A DNA stretch of 48,650 bases, from the NCBI RefSeq assembly GCF_002259415.1, contig NZ_NPFY01000043.1, positions 1 to 48,650 on the forward strand, in the 5' to 3' direction. Origin of the DNA: Rhodococcus sp. 14-2470-1b. Its GTDB lineage: Bacteria; Actinomycetota; Actinomycetes; Mycobacteriales; Mycobacteriaceae. This document shows positions 43,201-48,650 of this stretch, in pieces; the stretch's first letter is position 1; each line of letters begins with the position of its first letter. A program made the position numbers and the translations under genes. The notes under the pieces were generated by a model, which was not told the DNA's origin, did not search any database, and saw only the letters and a list, made by a program, of their open reading frames with translations.

Positions 43201-45216
43201 CCCCTGGCCGGCTTTTGCTTGTTTTGTGGTGGCGTTGAGGGCGATGGAGTTGACCATCGCGTTGAACCGATCATCATGCGCTCGAAGGGCGTTGAGGACC
43301 TGCCACACCACCTTGAAGCGGCGGTTGTCAGCGAGGGCCTGCGACGGTGACACTCCGGCGGGCACGGCGACGGGCAGGATGATGTACCCGTAGTCCTTTC
43401 CGGGGGAAAGGCGCATGACGCGCCCTACGGACTGGACGACGTCGACGACGGAGTTGCGGGGGTGCAGGAACAACACGGCGTCGAGGGCCGGGACGTCGAC
43501 GCCCTCGGACAGGCAGCGTGCGTTGGACAGGATGCGGCATTCACCCTCGGGGACTGGCGCTTTGAGCCAGGACAGTTGCTCGTTGCGCTTGAGAGCGTTG
43601 AAAGTGCCGTCGACGTGGCGGGCGGAGACGACGAGGTCTCGGTTGGTGGCGTCGACCTGTTCGCCGTCGTTCTCGTTTTCCTCGAGGAGGGCGCGGTAGG
43701 CGTCGACTACGTCGGGGAACACTTCGGCGACCTGCTTGGAGGCGGCGATGTCCTTGGCGAACGCCACGGCCCGTTTCATCGGGGGTGCGCCGATCGCGAA
43801 CCCGTCGCCGTCAGGGGAGCGGCCGGCGCGCTTAGCGAGACCGTTCCAGCAGCCGACGATCTTGGAGGCATCGTCGAGTTGGAGTTCGGCGAAGTTGCCG
43901 GCGAGCTGTTTCTGCATAGGGGCTGCGACGAGGTCCTCGTCGACGGTGAGCACGATGACTTTATAGTCGGTGAGCAACCCGCGCTCGACGGCGTCACCGA
44001 AGGACAATCGGTGCATCTCGGGGCCGAAGATGTCGATGTCGTCCATCGACGACAACTCGGCGGAGTGGTCGGCGGCTTTTTCCTTGACGGCGTCGTCGAA
44101 GATCCGGGGCGTGGCCGTCATGTACAGCCGCCGTGATGCTTTGAGGAACTTGGCGTCGTGGACGCGGACGAAGTTCGATTCGTCCGCGCCGGCGACGGTG
44201 ACACCGGTGGTGCGATGCGCTTCGTCGCAGATCACCAGATCGAACGCATCCACCCCCAGTCCTTGCGCCGCAGCGACCGTCGGCAGGGACTGGTAGGTGG
44301 TGAACACCACGGTCAGTCCTTTGGAGCGTTTGCGGTGCGCCATGTGCGATGCGAGGTTGTCGGGGTCGGTGGTCACCGGGATCGCGACGTCGACGGTGCT
44401 GTAGTCCTCGGCGGAGCGGGAGACTTTCGAGTCCGAGCACACGGCGAACGCGCGAATGTCGAGCTGGGTTTGTGCGGTCCACTCTCGGAGTGTCTGCGAG
44501 AGCAGGGAGATGGAGGGGACGGCGAACAGGATGCGTGCACTGCCGCCGGCTTCGGCTGCCGTGCGTTCGGCGATCTTGAGTGCGGTGAACGTCTTTCCGG
44601 TTCCGCAGGCCATGATCAGTTTCCCGCGGTCGTTGCCGGCGGAGAATCCGGCGAAGACAGCGTCGATCGCCTCGACCTGGTGTGGGCGGGGTTCGTTGCG
44701 GATCGCTTCACTCAACTCGACCGTCAGTTCGCCCTGCGGCCATGCGATGTCCCAGTCGATCGGGGCTTCGGCGATCTCGGCCAGACCGATCCGTTGGACG
44801 GGGATGGTCTGGTGGTTGATGGCGTCTTCGGCGTTCTTTCCCCACCGGTCGGTGGTGGAGATGATCACGCGGTTGGTGAACGACCGATCCCCATCGGCGG
44901 TGGGAAATGTTTGTCCGGAGGCGGTGAAGAACGAGTCGAGATCGCCTTTGCTCAACGTGGTGGTCGGTTCGTAGAACTTGCACTGGATCGCGGTGTAGTC
45001 GCCGGTGTCGCGTTCGCGGGCGACCAGGTCGATGCCGGTGTCGGCCTTACCTTGACGGTCGGGCCAGTCGATCCACCGCCACACCTGCTCGTACTGCTGC
45101 GCCAGCGTCGGATCGAGCTCGAAGTATCGAACCATCAGCTGCTCGAACTTGGTGCCCCGCTCCGAATTCGACGGCTCACCGCGGAACGCTTCGATAACCT
45201 CGTGCACACTCGCCAT
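40291..45216 (-). CDS. Type ISP restriction-modification enzyme (nuclease-helicase-methylase)
   Basis: 1641 residues in one chain, the LlaGI/LlaBIII layout. Residues 55-85 carry an Mrr-type nuclease motif (Asp63 in TGIDLVARE, then Gln78 and Lys80 in AIQCKFY). An SF2 translocase follows: MACGTGKT (GTGKT 205-209), DEAH 331-334 and later motifs in SVGRVMRLSP. Near 925 is the AdoMet motif DPFTGTGTFLTRLL and near 1041 the N6-adenine motif NPPYS. The C-terminal 500 residues should read the target DNA. The ATG at 45216 (MASVHEVIEAFRGEPS) is preferred to a longer version. It methylates its site and cuts unmodified phage DNA. No separate specificity gene is needed. Confidence 0.93.
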   Translation of the reverse strand: MASVHEVIEAFRGEPSNSERGTKFEQLMVRYFELDPTLAQQYEQVWRWIDWPDRQGKADTGIDLVARERDTGDYTAIQCKFYEPTTTLSKGDLDSFFTASGQTFPTADGDRSFTNRVIISTTDRWGKNAEDAINHQTIPVQRIGLAEIAEAPIDWDIAWPQGELTVELSEAIRNEPRPHQVEAIDAVFAGFSAGNDRGKLIMACGTGKTFTALKIAERTAAEAGGSARILFAVPSISLLSQTLREWTAQTQLDIRAFAVCSDSKVSRSAEDYSTVDVAIPVTTDPDNLASHMAHRKRSKGLTVVFTTYQSLPTVAAAQGLGVDAFDLVICDEAHRTTGVTVAGADESNFVRVHDAKFLKASRRLYMTATPRIFDDAVKEKAADHSAELSSMDDIDIFGPEMHRLSFGDAVERGLLTDYKVIVLTVDEDLVAAPMQKQLAGNFAELQLDDASKIVGCWNGLAKRAGRSPDGDGFAIGAPPMKRAVAFAKDIAASKQVAEVFPDVVDAYRALLEENENDGEQVDATNRDLVVSARHVDGTFNALKRNEQLSWLKAPVPEGECRILSNARCLSEGVDVPALDAVLFLHPRNSVVDVVQSVGRVMRLSPGKDYGYIILPVAVPAGVSPSQALADNRRFKVVWQVLNALRAHDDRFNAMVNSIALNATTKQAKAGQGNDRLLGGHIGPTTDSDETIGDGHPTPDTDPKQDNGEGGGGGVASQMALFALSEWQEAIYARIVDKVGTRVYWEQWAADVADIAAAQIARINALLSGASSQVTEQFERFLTGLRDNLNDSISRDDAISMLSQHLITKPVFDALFAGHDFAAHNPVSIVMQQMLDTLSDANLESETNGLDSFYDSVRIRASEVTSAEGKQQVIAELYERFFRVAFKKQSDALGIVYTPVEIVDFILRAADHVSKEHFGKGLTDTGVHVLDPFTGTGTFLTRLLQSGLILPDDLARKYREELHANEIMLLAYYIAAVNIETTYHALATPNGEDGQYESFEGIVLTDTFQISEDGDSMDAIMFPQNNDRIVKQVEAPINVIVGNPPYSVGQDSANDNNANLSYPTLDARIAATYAGRSTAQLKNSLYDSYYRAYRWATDRVGDHGIVAFVSNGGWIDGNTAEGVRLSMADEFAHLWIYNLRGNQRTAGELSRREGGKVFGSGSRSTIVIFVGVKNEKHTGPVQIHYRDIGDYLDRAEKLRLVDTSTIENLEWQSVQPNAHGDWISQRDSAFSSWPAIASRGATGAVVFRTFSGGLKTNRDSWVYSFSLNSLHEQVGRTLTFYQAELHRAEAQRGNERLQDVVNRDPQSISWSSSLLSSIDARRVIREETSAYRESAYRPFQGSHVYFDKSLNDRPGRLPSMFPTPHHRNYGIVLTGPASHFDFTPFATNLIPNLHLLDTGQFFPRYTYERIDGAAGGGFDFGSTADTFGVDEWGYRRVDNITDEILEVYRTALDASVTKDQVFWSVYGQLHVPGYRETYAADLKKMLPHIPTPESLERFTQLANAGEQLGTLHMQYEDVDPYPLDVEIKAGVDEHDRETWRVQKLKWRNKSDHTAIVYNSKVSLTGIPPEAEEYMLGSRSALAWIIDRYQVKTDKPSGIVNDPNLWCDEHDNPTYIVELIKKVTTVAVETMRIVRELDIEKAA

Positions 45217-45432
45217 GACTACCGAAACCACCTCAACGTCGGGGACGATCAGACCGAGTATGCCGCTTACATCGACGACAACCGCCATCCACGGGGACTC
45301 TTCGGCGTTTCGGTCACTGAAGAGGTCGTGGCCCAGCGGAGTCTTCCTGGTCGAGCCGCAGACGCAGGACGCTCCGGTGTCGAATCCTCGAGTGCGAAGG
45401 GGCGTGCCGCCACGAAGCCTGCTCGGTCGGAG

Positions 45433-46101
45433 TCAGGATTGTTCGCGCGCGGCGGCCTGGACAGCACTGGCGAGTCCGGAGAACGAACATTCGACGGGAT
45501 CGTGCGAGAGCAGACTGCTCAACACAATCGACTTCTGCTCCCCGAACGTGGAGTTGAGGCGCTGGGTGGACATCACGTAGAAGTCCCACTGGTCTAGGTC
45601 GAGCGGGTCAGCGGTGGCCCGATCAGTCTGTTTGAAGACGCAAAAGACGTAGACGTCGGCCTGCCGCTTCCGTTGCGCGGCAATTGTGTTCGTCGTCGCG
45701 TCCCAGCCGTTCGTTGGCTGGATCCCGAAGCTGATCGTCGACAACCTCTCCTGCTTCCAACTTTGCAGGTACGCAGACGATTTCACCTCGACGCGAATTC
45801 CCCCTTCGGTCAGTAGATCAGAAGCATCCCACTCCACTCGGACTCCATCGGCTACGCATCCGAGTGCGAGTCCGACGATGTATTCGGCGAGAACACCGCG
45901 TTGGGCGTTCCCGATGAGATCCGAGCACGCCCAACGCCAGAACTGGTGAAGATCCGATCCGATCGACTGCCCCTGCTGCGTGAAGGGCTCGTCGCCACTC
46001 TTCGGTGCTGTCACGAGTGAGTCGAAGCGGTTCGTGAGCTCGATCGACGAGCATTCGGCCACGTCGGCCGCATACCGGGTCCCGTGGTGGTCGTGCAGCA
46101 T
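45433..46101 (-). CDS. Unknown protein with PD-(D/E)XK-like motif
   Basis: 222 residues, not recognised as a named family. A nuclease-like pattern is visible: Glu73 in VLAEYIVGLAL, Asp95 in WDASDLLTEG, and Glu105 with Lys107 in IRVEVKSSAYLQSW, followed by a Gln/aromatic stretch. This resembles restriction-endonuclease-type folds. It lies 216 bp upstream of the type ISP gene on the same strand. It could be a partner nuclease or an independent defence gene. A start at ATG 46101 is plausible but unproven. Confidence 0.6.
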   Translation of the reverse strand: MLHDHHGTRYAADVAECSSIELTNRFDSLVTAPKSGDEPFTQQGQSIGSDLHQFWRWACSDLIGNAQRGVLAEYIVGLALGCVADGVRVEWDASDLLTEGGIRVEVKSSAYLQSWKQERLSTISFGIQPTNGWDATTNTIAAQRKRQADVYVFCVFKQTDRATADPLDLDQWDFYVMSTQRLNSTFGEQKSIVLSSLLSHDPVECSFSGLASAVQAAAREQS

Positions 46102-46182
46102 CGCACTCGATGGGTCGACATGCCGATGAACTCGAAATCGATGGCCATGAAAATTCTCCCTCGATCGGACAGGTGAACGGAA

Positions 46183-46824
46183 CTAGCTCTTCCGAGGTCT
46201 ACTCATGTGCCGCCAGATCGAGTGGTCGAGTGCCGACACCGGCATGTCCATTCGCCTCGCAGCGTCGGTCACCAGCCGTGAGACTTCTTCGCTCCCGAGT
46301 CTGCGACCCAACGCCTCCACCACGAATCGAGTGACGAGAGTGTCGGCTTTGACGCCGTCGTGGCCGACCAGCATGAGGAAGTAGTCCCACGTCACCGGGC
46401 CCAAGCCGCGAGTTCCGCAGTACGCGGCTCGCTGCGCTGCCGAGTCCCGATCGATGTCGGATGCGTGGCGCGCGCCCGACGCTGCGAGCCGGCCGGCAGC
46501 AGAGACGATCGCCTCAGCCTTCGGCACACCCCCGGTCTTCTGCTTATTGCCGAGCACCGTCTGAAGCCACTGCGGGTCGGCCTCGCCCAGTACACCGAGG
46601 TCGTCCCAACTTTGCCTGCCGGACTCGGCCTTGTACCGCTTGATCGCGCCGCGTACGCCCGTGTCGGCAGAGACTCCGTAGACCGCTCTGATCGACAGGA
46701 CCGCATCGATCAACGCCAATTCCACATGCCCCGGCCATCCGTCCGGGGCAGCGTGCATCTCAGTGATCTCAGCCGTGAGGTAACCGACGAGCACCTCGAC
46801 ATCGCCTGCGTCCGTCGTCGCCAT
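46183..46824 (-). CDS. HhH-GPD-like (DNA glycosylase fold) protein
   Basis: 213 residues. The stretch CGTRGLGPVTWDYFLMLVG followed by HDGVKADTLVTRFV has the helix-hairpin-helix and the Asp of the GPD motif of base-excision glycosylases, at residues about 135-170. The N-terminal part (ELALIDAVLSIRAVYGVSAD) is helical. There is no iron-sulfur cluster cysteine set. Similar proteins are common in actinobacterial defence neighbourhoods, where they may act on modified bases; this is inference. Start at ATG 46824. Confidence 0.62.
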   Translation of the reverse strand: MATTDAGDVEVLVGYLTAEITEMHAAPDGWPGHVELALIDAVLSIRAVYGVSADTGVRGAIKRYKAESGRQSWDDLGVLGEADPQWLQTVLGNKQKTGGVPKAEAIVSAAGRLAASGARHASDIDRDSAAQRAAYCGTRGLGPVTWDYFLMLVGHDGVKADTLVTRFVVEALGRRLGSEEVSRLVTDAARRMDMPVSALDHSIWRHMSRPRKS

Positions 46825-46987
46825 TTACGGTGGATCCCTTCTGGGTCGATGAGAGCGGACGTTACCGGCCAGCGCCGACCTATTTACACAGATCTCGTCA
46901 TCGACGCCCACAGTCCGTCGTACGGGCGAGGGTAAGGCAGTCGACACACGTTCCGGTGCCGCCTGCGACAGTCAGGCGGACGTTCGG

Positions 46988-47497
46988 CTATCCGCGGATG
47001 ACGATCTCGATGGCGTCGACATCGACGTCGTACGTCTTCGCCAGACCGGCCTTCGCCTGCCGGATCGTCAACGCGGCGACCTCCGTCGTCGGTGCTTGCG
47101 TACTCGTGGACTGATCGTCGAATTTCTCGAAATTCGCATCCGCCAGGTCGATTCCCAGATCGTCCAACGTGGTGTACCGCACCGGATTGCGGTCACCCGT
47201 CCAGACATCAGGGACGCTGATGTGGGCGTACTCGCTGAACTGAATCTTCCACCGGTCGGGCCTATCGTCCGTCGCGGGAACCAGCCGAGAAATCCGCCCC
47301 ACCAAAAAAGCGCTCCCATGATCCTCGGTGCCGTCCGCATACGCCTCGACGTTGTGTGCATTCTGCGTGCACACCACGTACTGGCACTTCCTGGCTCGCG
47401 CTGCATCCAGTTTCCACGACTGCGACCCACCCTCACCCAGAATCGAGTCGAGGCTCTTGCCGGTGAACACTGCCACTGTGTCTTCGTTGGTTGTCAT
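46988..47497 (-). CDS. Conserved-looking hypothetical protein
   Basis: 169 residues from ATG 47497 (MTTNEDTVAVFTGKSLDSIL); a longer version would begin in the promoter. No recognised domain. It is an acidic, soluble protein with regions KCQYVVCTQNAH and SAFLVGRISRLVPATD, which suggests a small alpha-beta fold. It is the first gene of the minus-strand defence-like run. A short palindrome lies 27 bases upstream. Confidence 0.55.
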   Translation of the reverse strand: MTTNEDTVAVFTGKSLDSILGEGGSQSWKLDAARARKCQYVVCTQNAHNVEAYADGTEDHGSAFLVGRISRLVPATDDRPDRWKIQFSEYAHISVPDVWTGDRNPVRYTTLDDLGIDLADANFEKFDDQSTSTQAPTTEVAALTIRQAKAGLAKTYDVDVDAIEIVIRG

Positions 47498-47512
47498 GCC
47501 GAGAACGTAGCA

Positions 47513-47536
47513 AACTATCCAGCTTCGTGGCACGAA
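47513..47536 (-). promoter_or_regulatory. Promoter-like element and palindrome upstream of the 46988-47497 gene
   Basis: A palindrome with arms TTCGTG (47524-47529) and CACGAA (47531-47536) around one base is followed, on the minus strand, by the -10-like TAGTTT at about 47518-47513 and the ATG at 47497. It is a candidate operator for the minus-strand cluster. Confidence 0.4.
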
Positions 47537-48051
47537 CTATAGCTAGTTTTATTAATAGTCTGAAGCATCATGCCTGTTGGAGCACGCAGAAGTATGCCTC
47601 ACCAGCGAGCCTCGCGGCGCTACCGAGCGTGGTCGGTCCCCGTCGCTCCCGCACAGTTACCCGAAGTGCTCCACAGGTGGAAGGTTGCCATCTGACGACA
47701 TCGACGAGCGGTCGCGCATTCCGCCTGCCGGCGGTGCCGGCCACCTGCGGTGTCCCCTGAGTGGAGCTCCGCTGCGCTCCGCACCGTAGAAGAGCATCGT
47801 TCTTTCGGGCATCTGGCTGCCATCGAGTCTGCGTCACCCGTGCCCGCCTTACCCACCCCTGACTCCGCGATGCTCCGGCCCTGCGGGCGCCGAGAACTTT
47901 TCACGAACGCCTCCGGCTGAAAACTTCCCGGCCCAGGGGCAGGACGCCGTTCCCTTGCGCCGCCTACTCTCCCCACGCCAGATGACGGCGAAAGAACGCA
48001 GGGGAGGACGCAACACCGACCCGGCACGAGTTCCGAAGGGCAGCAACAGTT
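47537..48051. other. Long non-coding stretch before two small genes
   Basis: About 515 bases. An AT-rich segment (47536-47565) could hold promoters. Around 47763-47777 an 8-bp palindrome GGAGCTCC is followed by GCTGCGC, a motif also seen in actinomycete telomere hairpins, but one copy proves nothing. Open frames here are Arg-rich shadows. GAAGGG at 48035-48040 serves the next gene. Confidence 0.35.
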
Positions 48052-48288
48052 ATGACCGAGACCACGAACACCGACGCCGTCACCTGCATCGCGGACGGCC
48101 CCGACTGCACCGGCGACGTCGAATACCGGGACGCACTGTCCGGGACCGGGGTATCGCATCCGAGGTGCGACAAGCACTGGCAAGGCCGTCTCGACCTCGA
48201 GGACGACCTCCGCCGCCGTTACCCGGCCCACGCACCCGCCGACTTCGACCCCACCTACGCAGGCGAGCACTGGGACGAGGACTACTGA
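48052..48288 (+). CDS. Small Cys/His-containing hypothetical protein
   Basis: 78 residues, no named family. It has Cys-x6-Cys (VTCIADGPDCTGDVEYR) and a Cys-x2-His pair (PRCDKHW), spaced as in small zinc-binding proteins, and an acidic C-terminus (AGEHWDEDY). GAAGGG lies 11 nt upstream of the ATG. Small proteins of this type are frequent on rhodococcal plasmids; that is recollection, not a search. Confidence 0.6.
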   Translation: MTETTNTDAVTCIADGPDCTGDVEYRDALSGTGVSHPRCDKHWQGRLDLEDDLRRRYPAHAPADFDPTYAGEHWDEDY

Positions 48289-48341
48289 CCCGCCACGCTC
48301 ACTACCCCCCATCCGATCGACCAGACCGAGGAGCAGAAGCC

Positions 48342-48641
48342 ATGACCACCAACGACATCGACGACTACTGGACCACCTACGACAAGGCCCTCGACGCGGC
48401 CGCAGAATGCCGGAGCGTCGAATCGCTGATCGACACCCTGAACCGCTACTACCCGCCCTCGTCCGGAGTCGCCTTCTTCCCCAACGGAGCCGACCGAGAC
48501 CTACTCGGCACACTCACCGACGCCGGACACTTCGATACCGTCTGGGTCCACGCGGACTACCACTTCGCGCTCCGTGACGGCCGCGGAGACGGATTCACCT
48601 ACATCGAAGGCGACATCGTCCGCGGAACCTCACGCCGGTAA
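48342..48641 (+). CDS. Small hypothetical protein
   Basis: 99 residues, no recognised domain. Acidic, with aromatic-rich segments (IDDYWTTYDKAL and WVHADYHFALRDG). A strong GAGGAG lies 8 nt before ATG 48342, and the gene begins 53 nt after the preceding small gene, suggesting one operon. The stop lies 9 bases from the window end. Confidence 0.6.
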   Translation: MTTNDIDDYWTTYDKALDAAAECRSVESLIDTLNRYYPPSSGVAFFPNGADRDLLGTLTDAGHFDTVWVHADYHFALRDGRGDGFTYIEGDIVRGTSRR

Positions 48642-48650
48642 AACACCCGC

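Noticed and set aside
44158..45597. 479-residue open frame on the plus strand
   Set aside because: It runs opposite the nuclease-helicase part of the type ISP gene; composition is low-complexity Gly/Val/Asp with no motif.
47760..47780. GCTGCGC hairpin resembling linear-plasmid telomere motifs
   Set aside because: Only one copy, internal, and without the series of palindromes that telomeres show.
47620..48513. 297-residue Arg/Gly-rich frame on the minus strand
   Set aside because: It covers two plus-strand small genes with good ribosome sites and has no recognisable sequence.
1..48650. CRISPR arrays, tRNA and rRNA genes
   Set aside because: No regularly spaced repeat array, no cloverleaf with CCA-type end and no rRNA-like conserved segment was noticed on reading.

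Overview
The window is high-GC DNA with actinobacterial gene content: mycobacterial-type CmtR/CadA, DtxR/IdeR-type iron boxes, several promoters that appear to give leaderless mRNAs, and a CYP153 alkane-hydroxylase operon. It most resembles the Mycobacteriales (Rhodococcus, Gordonia, Dietzia, Mycolicibacterium). The density of mobile genes, metal resistance and defence genes suggests a large plasmid or a genomic island. That is inference; no replication gene, rRNA, tRNA or CRISPR array was seen.

Region 1 (2-8115) is an envelope redox and cytochrome c maturation block. It holds a 5'-truncated lnt, then resB and ccsB (haem ligation), then a tightly coupled run of DsbA-like protein, VKOR, two TlpA/ResA-like thioredoxins and CcdA. 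Oxidising and reducing thiol pathways share one transcription unit. Region 2 (8148-16186) is metal uptake: mntH behind a perfect palindrome, and an iron operon on the minus strand. In that operon a single polypeptide with adenylation, carrier and membrane acyltransferase domains is translationally coupled to the fbpABC ferric transporter; two DtxR/IdeR-like boxes lie in the expected places. Region 3 (16473-21511) is metal and metalloid resistance: cadD, lspA, a P1B ATPase, cmtR, and a MerR-type regulator fused in frame to an Acr3/bile-acid-symporter-type membrane domain, with a textbook 19-bp-spacer MerR promoter.

Region 4 (21660-38687) is a 17-kb Tn402/Tn5053-like transposon bounded by inverted repeats beginning TGTCAGTTTCAGAAG. 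It carries tniA, tniB and tniQ, then two overlapping tyrosine-recombinase genes (one with all catalytic residues, one lacking them) preceded by an 11-6-11 dyad that looks like a recombination core site. This would replace the usual serine resolvase TniR. The cargo is an AraC-type regulator, a complete CYP153 system (ferredoxin, P450, reductase), then transglutaminase-like, SDR, BtrH_N/DUF4872-like and thioesterase genes, and a TetR/MFS efflux pair. A second, oppositely facing Tn402-type end lies 9 bp outside the left end, and a serine recombinase gene starts 84 bp outside the right end, the pattern expected of res-site-hunting transposons.

Region 5 (39359-47497, minus strand) is a probable defence and DNA-processing cluster: a GIY-YIG protein, a 1641-residue type ISP restriction-modification enzyme, a PD-(D/E)XK-like protein, an HhH-GPD-like protein and an unknown. 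Two small unknown plus-strand genes close the window.
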